64,000 nucleotides of DNA from Sapria himalayana (lineage: Eukaryota; Streptophyta; Magnoliopsida; Malpighiales; Rafflesiaceae), in contig JAREIK010001718.1 in assembly GCA_029783825.1 (NCBI GenBank), forward strand, positions 945,898-1,009,897, given 5' to 3'. The notes beneath the pieces were generated by a model, which made no database searches, was not told the origin of the DNA, and saw only the letters and a list, made by a program, of their open reading frames with translations. Below are positions 51,197 to 62,606 of the stretch, piece by piece (positions within the stretch are counted from its first letter, which is position 1; every line of letters begins with the position of its first letter). The position numbers and the translations under genes were made by a program.

Positions 51197-52223
51197 TCGA
51201 CCATGAAAATCAATATTAGATATAGTAGAGTTAGACCTCTTGAAGCATGTTTCAAAATGTAAAAAGTATATCTATTTATATAATATATAAGATAAGTCTG
51301 TAAACTCGTAATGGTCATTTTATAAGATCTTTTATTTGTCTATTATATATATTTGATGATAGAAATTATACCTACAAAATGAAATAAAATAAAATAATAC
51401 TTAAATAATGTTGCACATAAATAATTAGAAGCAAAAAGTATTACTTGTATATTGACAAATATTTCAAACTAAATTGTGAAATCTTTGTCAAGTTTTACAT
51501 CAATGGAAGTATCATCAATATGCGATTCTCTTTGCCTCAAATCCTTTGAATAAATTCTACCAAAATAATATTGAAGATATTCTAAATAATAAAAAAAGTA
51601 TATCACATACCATGAAAAATAAATGAAAATCTAAAATGGTTATAAACCTTACTCAATATAAGGTGTAACTTTCTCACAATTCAACAATATATATGTATGT
51701 GCAACATGATACACCTAGTCATCCAAAAAATATCTTAATTTTGTTTTACCACTTGATCAACCCACATGGGTGAAAATGAAAAGCATATCATCTTCTTCTG
51801 ATTTCTCTCATACCATAATCATTATTTGGTGATATTTTATTATGCAAATTTTACAATTGTGGCCAAATATAGTGCGCATAAAATACCAAAACTTCTTCAA
51901 CCAAGTAGGTAGTACATATCAATCCTTCAATTTTAGCTCTATTTCGAACATTATTTTTTAATTTTCTAAGATATTCGAAAAGTATCTTCATTAGAATAAA
52001 ATTTATTCATTGGATATATTAAAATTTTTAGATTAATAAATAAAATTATATAACCTCTCAAATCGATACATCCATCTTTATTGCACATAACCTACTATCA
52101 TTGATTAATAAGACACTTGGAGAGAGATATTCCATATAGTTGAAGAAGCTAGGATAAAAAATATGCTCAAGTCTGCATATAATTATGGGTATGTCATTTT
52201 GTAATTACTCAATTTCTTCCATT

Positions 52224-52503
52224 GTTATGAAATTACAAGTGAGATTCTTAAAAAATATATTTTTCAGTCAATACTTCCCAAATATTTTATGAAAATAATT
52301 TACAAAATACTATATGTATTAGCCTCTATTGAATACATGATAGTCATGACTTTTCATCCCTTTGTTATGATATTATAAGCGAGATTCTTAAAAAATATTT
52401 ATTTCAGTCAATGCTTCCCAAATATTTTATGAAAGTAATTCATAAAATACTATGGGTATTAGTCTTTGTATGAACACATGAAGTCATAACTTTTTATTCT
52501 AAA
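52224..52503. repeat. 140-bp tandem duplication inside TNP2 of element B
   Basis: GTTATGAAATTACAAGTGAG at 52224 recurs as GTTATGATATTATAAGCGAG at 52364, and the following bases stay alike for the whole 140-bp period (AGATTCTTAAAAAATAT, CTTCCCAAATATTTTATGAA). Both copies encode the same TNP2 segment on the minus strand. Element A has only one copy. Confidence 0.85.
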
Positions 52504-52947
52504 TAACTTATACTTCTTCATATCAATACATATGTAAGAACTTATGATGATTATCAAACCAATAAGTCTTTCCTCCTTTGCTCAGAGAAAATATATTAGA
52601 GTCCTCCGTAGAGTAAGGACAAGTTAATTTCCCTACAGTACTTCATCTTAAGAACATTGAATATGCAAGAAAATCACTTATAGTCCATATAAGTGATGCT
52701 CGCATTTGAAAGTTTTGCTTTCTAGATATATTATATATTTCCACAAATTTTTTAGTTCAACAATAAGATGTAGAAAAATATCCAACTTTTTTTTGGGTTT
52801 CTCAGACCGGACATCCTAACACACAAAGATATATACTCATCTTTTTTGTACATTAATTGCAGTAAATTATAAAGTGTAATAATCATCGGCCATAAAAAGT
52901 TTTGTTGTCATTTTTCTCCAAATTGTGGAAATCTATTTGTTCACGGC

Positions 52948-53601
52948 TAGAGGCATTAAAAGGGTCGTGTTATGCTAGCATGTCCCATTTTTTCATGGAA
53001 CCTCCATGCCACTATGTTGTGTCATGGCATTGTGGTATGGTCCACCGGCCCAACATGATATGGTGGGCACGGTAAATTGCACAACCATGCTTGACCATAC
53101 CGAATGGTGAAGATGCTTGGGTCATGCATCCTTGTCATTAACTGATGGTAGACGATGGCACGGCCAAGAGTGCACGACTATGACGACAATGGGTGGGTGG
53201 CTTACAGGTCAACCAATTATAATTAGCCACGTGAGCATTTATTTTTAAAAAAATAGACCACTCCATGATGGAGTGGTCGAATTTAAAAAAAATAAAATTG
53301 CCCAGCTGACCACTCGACGTAGATCCTGTAGGGTGGTCACTCAGACTGGTTTACCATGTTGTCGTGCCAAACACACAGGTTTTGCATGGCCCAACATGAG
53401 GCACGGATCATGTCGGCCTAACACAACACAAATCATGCCATGGGGCGGCCTAGCCTGGCACAACACGAACCATGTCATGGGGTAGCCCATCCCAACCTGA
53501 GACATATTTTTGGACCGTGTCATGTTGGGCTATGTACTATTGAACTGGGCTGGGCCATGCATGGGTTATGCTTGGGATACCCGACCCATTTGACATCTCT
53601 A
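52948..53601. mobile_element. Non-autonomous hAT element in CACTA element B
   Basis: It begins TAGAGGCATTAAAAGGGTCG and ends CCCATTTGACATCTCTA. Flanks TTCACGGC and TGCACGAC agree at 6 of 8. The interior has the family's GGCACGG/GGCCCAACATG motifs; frames here (53273-53523) are compositional. It splits TNP2 coding remains, so it inserted after element B. Confidence 0.85.
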
Positions 53602-54300
53602 TGCACGACTCTAATCTAATTTTTAACTTTCATTTGCAGTGTGGGAGATGAATAAATATCATCAAAATATTTCCAAGATGGAAAATCTAAGCTATGTTGC
53701 ATCATTTCTTCTTCAATGATATGCTCTTTGTGTCAATTCATTTCATTAGCAGTGACTTCAGATGTAAATAATCATTATACATGAAAAGTCAATGGGAAAT
53801 AATACATATACTTATGAGGAATATTTATTTTTTATCTTTTACATACATTATTTTTTGTATCGAAGATAATTATAAAAATTATAAGCAATTATTTTATTAT
53901 GTTCACCCTAATATATATCAAGCATCAATTAATACAATAATATATTTTTTCTATAGGCAAACCAAAATCTCACATTAACTTCTTTGTGCGATAAAAATTA
54001 TCTATCATACTATTATTCTTTGACAACAATTCAAATAACAACTTGCATATTTTATTAAAATACCTTACGAAAAAATAATATTTTACCTTTAAATTAAAAA
54101 GTCTGACCACCATAGATAACTTTGAGTGGGCATATAGATTACCTTGTCAAAGCTTTTCTTCTGATCATTTCAACATTTTATAAAATTATTTTGCTGATGA
54201 TTTTGAGATATCATTAGTGACATCCAGATTGAAGGAATGACCAATAATATTCTTCAATATTACTTTACATGTATCATAAGGATTGGAATATTCCATTGCA

Positions 54301-56786
54301 ATATTTGAATCAAGACTTCTATGTGCATAATATTTTGTTGTTTGTGGCACTATTATTTTCTTTTATTTATACTAAACATAATAGTATCTAACAACTCTAT
54401 TTTTTCCAAGAAGAAATCACACTGTATCAACAACATGGAAACTCTAATTCTGACATTTATGGTTATTACATGGGCATCTTATTTTCATTTCATATATAAA
54501 TTCAGGGTATTTTTCAGCAAAGTCAACAAACTCCTCTACAAACTAATTAGTCAAAAACTAATCTTTCAGTCTAACATTCATACATTGATGATTATGTCAT
54601 ATAATGTTTTTCATTCATGTAACACATAACACAAACATATTTTATATTATAATAATATAGATATTGACTTATATGCAAGAAAATTATAATAACATTTTTT
54701 ATGATTTTACATAAATGTCATAAAAAACATTATAGTCATATTATTAATAGGTAAGTTTACATTAAAATGAGATAAGGAGGGTTTTTATAATCTCTTAGAT
54801 ATTTACTAAAAGCCTTCAATTATTTTTCTCATATACATAAAACTAAATATTTATCTATATAGGATGAAATAGCATAAATTAAGCAAAAATGAAAAAATTA
54901 TGTATGTGCTAGAAACATTTTTTCCATTTTGTTTATATGTGAGATCACAATATAAAAAAATAGGATCAAATATTCACTCTTCAGATGTGTCAAAATAGTA
55001 ATCTTTTATGAAATTAATTATTTTTTCATTTTGAGTTAAAATATGAACATTCTAATATTCTATTAAATTTGGAGTTAATTAAACCATTAAAAATGATAAT
55101 GCAAATCATAATATGGGATATTCCAATGGGGTTAAGTGCTCTTGTATTTCTTTGATCCTAACAAATTATGATTCTATAATAATTGATGTCTTTAAAATTA
55201 AAAATATATACTAATTATTTTGACAAAAACATTTTATGTAATAAAAATCCTACAAATTTTCACAATGACAATTATATTAATATGTCAATGAAAAAAGGAT
55301 AACAAACATCAACTAGCGATGTTTAACATAAATAAATTAATTGGGATATTAACTAATCCATATGAATTATGTAATATAAATAGTTTTCTACCAGCTATTA
55401 GATGTAATATGCATTTTTTAAATATCAAATAATAGGATGTGTTATTTGTTGGATTCAACCTTCATCAAAGTATAGATAAAACAATTCTATAAATTTTGAA
55501 TTGAGATTCTTATTTTTTTTAAGTTGTTCATTATTATGTTTTAACCTTCAAATTGCATACCTTCAAAAGTTTTAAAGTTATTCACTATTATTATGTTTCA
55601 ACCTTCAAAATTATAAATATATATATAAATTGTTAATTGTTAAAGTTGAATACTTTATAAATTTTTGATATATATGTGTGTATATATATTGTTCATTGTT
55701 AATGTTACATATCTTCAATCTTAACTTGCAAAATGCATACCTTCAAACTTGTTAAACCAACTCTCAATTTTAAAATTGTTCATTGTGATTGCATTTCAAC
55801 CTTCACAATTTAAATAAATTATATATATATATATATATATTCGATTAAATAGTTAATTATGTAACCTAAAAAGTGAATAAATCCTAGTTGGCATACTAAG
55901 TCAACATTGTTAAGTATGTGCAAAAAAAAAGAGAAATGTAAATTTTATTAATTAGCATGATAAAAATTCAAGAAAACAAGAAGAGAGAACTCATAAGAAT
56001 GTTAGATATGAAAAAAAAATTATATATAACAATAAAATGCACAAAAATTGCATGTCTCAATTATAGTACATATGGGAAAAATAAAAACAATAAATTACAT
56101 ACCTCAATGATAGATGAGTTGGGCGACAAACACAATATGAAGGAAACAATCTCGAACACAAAACGAATGAACACATAATCAAAAAAAATTAGGCCAAATC
56201 CTAACTTTTTTTTGAAGAGACAAAGTGTTCTTCAAAAAATTAATTAACATAATTTAGCAATGGAATAAATTTCCGTTTCTAATTCAGTGATGAAAATATA
56301 TTCCATCATCAAAAATTTTAAAATCTAAAAGCAACAGACTCTTAAGATATTTCACATTTAGCAGCAATATTTATTTGAATCGCCAAATTTAGAAACAAAT
56401 CAGGATTCCATTTCAAAATGAATTAAAACAGATTAAATTTCTATCACGATATTCATATAACTTATAATTTTCAATACCTAATAAATCTAGAAATGAAATT
56501 TGTCATCGTAAAATATCACACAAGCTAATCTGCCCATGATCGTTCATCATATTAGCAACGGATGGCTAAACCATTTCAATTTCCGTCTCTATTTTTGTTT
56601 CTAATTCTGTTTCCATTTATTATCAATTAATCTATGCCTTTTAATAGAGACGAATTTTTTTTTCATTTTTAATTTTTTCAAAAATGTTTTATTTCTATTT
56701 CTAATACGTTTCAATTGTGTTCCTAATTTTAGAAACAAAATTGGGCATCTCTAATTTATCTTTCTAATTGACTTCTTTCTTGTAGT
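54301..56786 (-). mobile_element. 5' non-coding part of CACTA element B
   Basis: AT-rich leader and promoter side of element B. 56230-56760 has alternating ATTAGAAAC and GTTTCTAAT-type subterminal motifs, likely transposase-binding arrays. No gene was seen between 54301 and 56230. Confidence 0.6.
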
Positions 56787-56787
56787 G

Positions 56788-57621
56788 ATATATCTTGACA
56801 TATATTATTTATATAGTATATATATTACAATATATAATGATAGGTAGATACATATATCATAATCTATGACTATAGATCTATATATACTTTAATAGTTATA
56901 TACTACTTATATACATATGTATATATAACTATACACACTTACACATATGTATATATGTATATGTTAATGATAGGTAGTTACATATATCATGATATATGAG
57001 TGTAGATCTATATATACATTAATAGATCTATAAATACATATGTGTGTGTGTGTGTGTATTTAATTATATATACACAAAATGATACACACACATTTTTGTG
57101 TGTTTACTACATAATATATAAAACTATATGTGTGTGTGTGTGTGTACATATGTAAATATAATTATTTATACAAATATAAAAATATAGTTATGTATACATA
57201 TATATGCATTTGTTGATATATGTTTTATTGATAGCTATATAAACACACACACACACACACTATATATCTCTGTGAGTAAACATATAGTTATATTTTATAT
57301 ATTTATGCATACACACACACACACACATGCACGTGTGTGTTATATATATACAACTATATATAATGATATTTGCATTGTGTATATATGTACATATGTATAT
57401 ATAGTTATGTATACATATAAGTGCATTTTTATATATATGTAAAATAATAAGATAAATACAACATATATTTATATATGAATGCATTGTATATATAACAATT
57501 TGTTTTATTATTTTTGTATATAATAAGATACATAGCTATAAGTACATTTATACATATATACATGTATATTTAACTATACATGTATATATAATTATATACA
57601 AGGCCTCCAAAGAGATGGACT
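56788..57621. repeat. TA/GT-rich microsatellite block right of element B
   Basis: TATATA, GTGTGT and CACACA tracts. Its end (57480-57620, up to CTCCAAAGAGATGGACT) resembles 46480-46612 next to element A. No gene. Confidence 0.8.
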
Positions 57622-57830
57622 TAAAGATGTCAAATGGCCTAGTGACTTGAGCATGGCCCAGGACCTGGCCCAATTCAGTCGTGCCTGGCCCAGCATGGCA
57701 CGATCTAGAACCATGCCTTGGGTCAGGCCGAGATGCCCCTTGGCATTCCGTAGGCCTAGTTGAGCAATGTATGCTTTTTTTAACCAAGTGGAATTCCGTA
57801 GGCCTAATTGAGCCAAAGACAAATCATTTA
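57622..57830. mobile_element. Truncated hAT element
   Basis: Left terminus TAAAGATGTCAAATGGCC followed by GGCCCAGGACCTGGCC and GGCACGATC-type sequence. No right terminus is seen. A short duplicated phrase (GGAATTCCGTAGGCCTA-like at about 57745 and 57790) sits at its broken end. Confidence 0.6.
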
Positions 57831-58980
57831 TATCATAGAAGGTATGGTTTTATGTCCCAATAATTTAATGATAGCTAGTGAGAATCTAACTCACAACCTC
57901 CAAGGATGCATTTAGCATCTCACTGATCAGACTATGAAGCTTATGGTGACATTCCATGTATGTTTTTGATAAAATATAATGACTAATAAGCTAGTGTGAA
58001 AAATTAACAAGCAATTATTAAATGAATGAGGTCGAATTCAAAGTATTCCATGAGACAGATTCACAAATAAAATATTTGGTTCACCAATGAAAAAAACTTG
58101 GGATGATCCCATCAAATCCATATTTCAGGTTACTCTATTTTGGGATACAAAGTGTATCATTAGAACTTTGACAAGTCGATTAACATATGACTAAATATTA
58201 TGATTGTCAATGATAAAGAAATCGTATGCATGTATTACATAAAAGAATAAGAATGATGAAATTGAAATAAAAAAAATGTTGAAGAAAGAAAATGTAAACA
58301 TGAATTTTTATTTGATCATTATATAGCATATGAATATGTGTGAGTTAGTATTGGTATGTTATTATTTTCAAGAGAATGATTTTCAAAAAAAATTATCCAA
58401 CAATATTCTTGAATAATGATATGAAGAATAAAATAACCCATGGGTATCATATACTTTCATGGGGACTTGTTTTGATCCTCATGGGCTACACCTCTAAACA
58501 TTGAGACAATGATATCCCTGCTTCTAACTTGGGGCTTCGGTAATTGTTTGAGAGCCTAATCTGGCTCAAAAAAATATTAAGTTAAAAAATCAAAATATAT
58601 TATTGTTGCAACTTTGTCAATTTATCAAAATTATCATTTATTTATATGATCCTGAAATCTTGTTAAAAATCTTCCGTCTTATATAGTTATGCAAGTATAT
58701 AGATCATACAAGTAATATAGTAGATCTAAAGATATTAATCTCATGTGTATTGTATAAATAGTTCAATCAATCAACAACGAACTAACAATTGCTTGAGTTG
58801 GATAGATGCGGAAAGATATTAAGATTCTATGGTTGACTTACATTCTTATTTATGATGATGTTTCTTTAGTATTTGATCAATATCATATCTAGTCATTAGA
58901 TAAATGGTAGATTGGTGTGAAAATTATCATGTTCCCTCTTAACATGCAAGGTGGTCATCATCCTTGGACTATTATTCAGT
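57831..58980. other. AT-rich stretch, no gene seen
   Basis: 57870-57945 (GTGAGAATCTAACTCACAACC, then ATCTCACTGATCAGACTATG) looks like a reversed tRNA-type B box and A box, so a SINE trace is possible. Nothing else is recognised. Confidence 0.35.
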
Positions 58981-61411
58981 GTGTCAAATATCAAATAATA
59001 CTAATTTTGGTGAATATGCATAATGTGTTTACATGAAAAAAAAAACTTTGAATAAAACTATTTCATGAAATTATAATTTTGATTGATTATGATGATTAAT
59101 AGTGAAATTATTTTTATATGAAATATAAGATTTGATAAAATCATTGAGTTGGATGGAAGTAAAAGGTCATACCATTCATCATGTTATGACTTAATTACAC
59201 CTCCATAAGCAAATATGATAGTTTTGATATCCATTCTTGGTCAAAATATTATACAAATAGTCATAACAATCTTTGTATATTATGACTTTATCACTTTGTT
59301 GACATAATTATTTTACCATGTAATATATTCTTTTCGACTATGAAATTTTATACTAGCATTGTAATATTTTTATGGCCACAGTATTAATTTTATGTTAGAG
59401 CAGCCAAATACCTCACTGGTGCCAAAAGTTAGGGTATCATATAGCAACATGATTTTCTCATTATATGGTCACAAATACTAAGGCAAAAGCTACACCATGA
59501 CTTTCTCATTACATAGCCACAAAAACCAAGGCAAAAACCATTAGTCTAATCAATCACCATAACTTTTGGCTTTAGAGAGCAACATAAAGTATTTACGTGA
59601 GTCATAATCATTTTCAAATTCATGAATTTTTACTCTAGAGAAAAGACCAAAGTCATAGTCATTCTCATTATCATGACTATGAGTTGCAGAGAGAAATGCA
59701 TTATCCATAGCTATTCCTAACATCAAAACTTTGAATTACATAAATGAAATGGATGAGCAATGACCATTTTTAATGTCATGACTTATGTTATAGAAAAGAA
59801 AAAATAAGTGATAGTTTTTTTTAGTGTTGACTTTCTTTCTAATACAAGAAAGAAACTAAAACCATGGTTATTCCCAGTATCATGACTTTGTGTTACGGAA
59901 AGGAAAAACTAAAGTCATGATCATTCCTCAACACCTTGACTTTCCGATTAAAAATATATCTAGCCATTCGAGTTTAAAAACATAACTTAGAAAAAAATAT
60001 ATATATCATGGAGAGCTAGGGCACAAAAGAGATAGGTGAAAAAGGTTAACATTTCAGAGCAAAAATTAACTAAATTCTAGGAGATATCCATGAGCAAAGA
60101 GAAAATGTAAAGTACAAGAAAAAACTATGAGGGGGGAGAAGGATTTTTTGACTCACACCTAAGGGCAAATCCGAGACACATGAATGAGAATTATGAATTA
60201 AAGATTATGATTCCTAGACACCCTTGAGGGTTGTCATTGGTAACCTAAAATTCAATGAAATATTTTTTTAGTTATCGCATATGAATTCCTCTCCAATGTC
60301 AGGATAAATTGATGTTTAGGATTAGTATATTGTATTTGGTGTGAAAGATTTATAATTGAAGAATTTCATATTTAGTTTGTATTATGGTTCGATTACTAAT
60401 AGATATTGAGTTTATTTAGAATTGAAATTAGAATTTTACTTTTATTAGATTTGTGTTTGTAATTGTAATGGATGATGACATGCAAGTAATGAAGCATGCT
60501 ATATGTAATAGTAGGAAAGAAATTATATTCCTTCTGATATTGAATGTGAGATAGCCTATATGTCAAGATCTTATATTGAGATAAGTTTAATCATGTGACT
60601 ATAGTACTTATAAAGCCAAAAATATAATTTTTTTTATAAATCAATCCATTTTGCTATCTTAGACAAATTGATTCTCAATTAATTTGTGGGTTTTATATAA
60701 TATTTTTCAAAAGGTTTTACCTTTAGAGTGGAGGTTACATATCATTGTGATGAAATGTGACAGTTTAGCCATGAGACTCATATGAGTGGAGGTGATCTAT
60801 AAGGTAGTGACAACCTTGTAAGTTAATTTAGGTCATATGACTTCTATCAATGATATTTGAGGAAAGAAATATTAATTGTCATGAGTATGACACTCACAAA
60901 GCTAAAAGAACAAATAGTTTAATATCACATTAGTTCATATCTTTATGATATATGAGGTCAAAGAATAAGAATGTATATACATATCAACAATCAAGAATAT
61001 TTAATTAGTTACCTAAAAGGTGTAAACTTGTGAATGCATCTTAGATAGAAATAATTTGTTATTTAAATGATAAAGTACTAAGATGATATCTACGAGGATA
61101 CCAAAATTGGGGAGTGCCCAATATGTGATAACTATATTGTATGTCAATAAGGTACTAAGATATTTTCATAATAATTCAATATTCGTTATGTAACCGAGCA
61201 TACTAACAACCAAGTAATTTAGAAATATCATTATACATAATGAAATGGATCAATACTAAAATCTAAAAGTCTCACAAAAAAATCTAGTTTTATCCTTCTG
61301 ACTAGAATAACAATTAATTGTGGAACTATGTTGGATAAGAGACTCCCACCCAATAAGTTTTTGGAGTATTTTCTAATTCTAAAAATTGGGCATCATAATA
61401 AATTCATAACA
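58981..61411 (+). mobile_element. 5' LTR of Athila-like element 2
   Basis: It starts TGTCAAATATCAAATAATAC and aligns with 62607 to the window end, block by block (59160-59480 against 62790-63110, 60290-60330 against 63945-63985). The related LTR of element 1 also matches at 60850-61140. It ends about five bases before a primer-binding site. Length is about 2.4 kb. U3 carries many repeats of the AAAGTCATGACCATTCC type. Confidence 0.78.
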
Positions 61412-61416
61412 AATTT

Positions 61417-61434
61417 TGATATTGTTACCAAGAA
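61417..61434 (+). other. Athila-like primer-binding site, mutated
   Basis: Reads TGATATTGTTACCAAGAA. Athila elements usually carry a site like TGGCGCCGTTGCCAAGGA. Every difference between the two is a C-to-T or G-to-A transition. Confidence 0.7.
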
Positions 61435-62606
61435 ATATTTTAGCTTTGTTACTCAACTTTAGTTGACATAACTATCTTTAAAAAATAATAGTTCTATTTT
61501 TAGTAGTTTAGATAACAATATCTATTTTTTGTGCTTTGATTTGTATTGTTTGTCTTGTGTAACTTTTTTTATCCCCTGGTTTATTGTTTATTTTTTTAGT
61601 CACAAATCAACAAAGCAAAACTTTAGGACTGAGCTGATACCTTATGACCTAGAAAGTGAAAAATAAAAAAAAAATTTGGCAGTATAAGATGAACGTGCAT
61701 AGCCCAATTTATCAATATGATGAAGCCAATGTTCTACCAAGTAGTAATTTTTATCTCAAACTTAATGACGGCTTGAATAAGCTATTTTATCAAAATATTA
61801 TAAGTTATGGATATCTGAGATTTAGGAGCCATAAAAAGATTGAATTTGATAATTCATATCTAACCTCTAGATCATTATTTGAAGATATAATTACCAAATT
61901 ACTTATTGAGATAAGAAGAGTGAATGAGTGAAAGAATAGTGGGTAAAATAACTTGAAATAAGATTTGAAGAAATAAACTTGAACATGCTTAAGAAAAGTG
62001 CTACTACAGGATTTCTAGTGGTAAAAAGAATATGATCAATTGTGAGAAAGAGGTCAAGGAAGCTAAAGTATTTATAGTAATACATAATAATATCATTGTC
62101 AGAATAAAAAAAAAATTAGGTATTTAGCACCATGGAATTATATAGAGACTACCATTAAGGTATCCTTCTATATAGTATAACTAACTAACATAAAAGATAC
62201 AAGGAGAAATGAAGTAAAACATTATATGAAGAAACTAGCATGGACTATAAAGGTTATATATAGAGAGAAAAAAATGCTCTAGTGAAGGTCTAGCTATGAA
62301 TATTAAAAAATAATGCTAGTTGAAAGACAACCCAATTTTTTTGTATGATGTGTTGAAATAAAAGATTATTCACTTACATAGATCATTATGCATATTTTAT
62401 GCACCCACAAATTTAGTTATGAAACTCAAACTATATCATGACTCATTTACATATCCACAAAAAGTACTACCATCAAGATATACTACGACACTCAAACTTA
62501 GTCATAGAAAATACTTGTACAAGATGAATGGAAAGTTATATTTATTTAGAGAGTGATGAATTACTCAATGGCGAGTAATCGCTTTAGTATGAGATTTGTT
62601 CAGCAT
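61435..62606 (+). mobile_element. Shrunken internal region of Athila-like element 2
   Basis: Only about 1.2 kb lies between the LTRs. 61620-61650 matches the leader of element 1 at about 14598. 62210-62345 matches the 3' non-coding end of element 1 (20400-20530). All RT, RNase H and integrase sequence is absent. A 91-codon frame at 61656-61931 sits where gag would begin but shows no motif that I recognise. Confidence 0.7.

Larger units (their letters stand above)
51650..54300 (-). pseudogene. TNP2/DUF4218 of element B, split by a hAT element
   Basis: Minus-strand matches to TNP2 in order: about 53670-53720 (the HSLDFPSWKYFDDI block), 52540-52870 (GLRNPKKSWIFFY, then GGKTYWFDNHHKFL), and 52200-52510 (RLIPIVFYELLS then NIWEALTEI, present twice). 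DUF4218 traces follow to about 51650 (AHTYILLN-like). The hAT element at 52948-53601 breaks it, and stops are common. Confidence 0.8.
47257..56787 (-). mobile_element. CACTA (En/Spm) element B, both ends present
   Basis: The left end is CACTACAAGATAAAAAATC and the right end is GACTTCTTTCTTGTAGTG, proper CACTA inverted termini. The flanking trinucleotides are ATA on both sides, the expected 3-bp duplication. Subterminal regions repeat AGAAAC(G/A)-TTTCTAA motifs in both directions. Length is 9531 bp including a mariner-like piece and a hAT element. Gene order on the minus strand is TNP2, DUF4216, then Transposase_24, matching element A. Confidence 0.92.

Noticed and set aside
53273..53523. Two overlapping frames on opposite strands
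   Set aside because: Part of the hAT element that splits TNP2 of element B.
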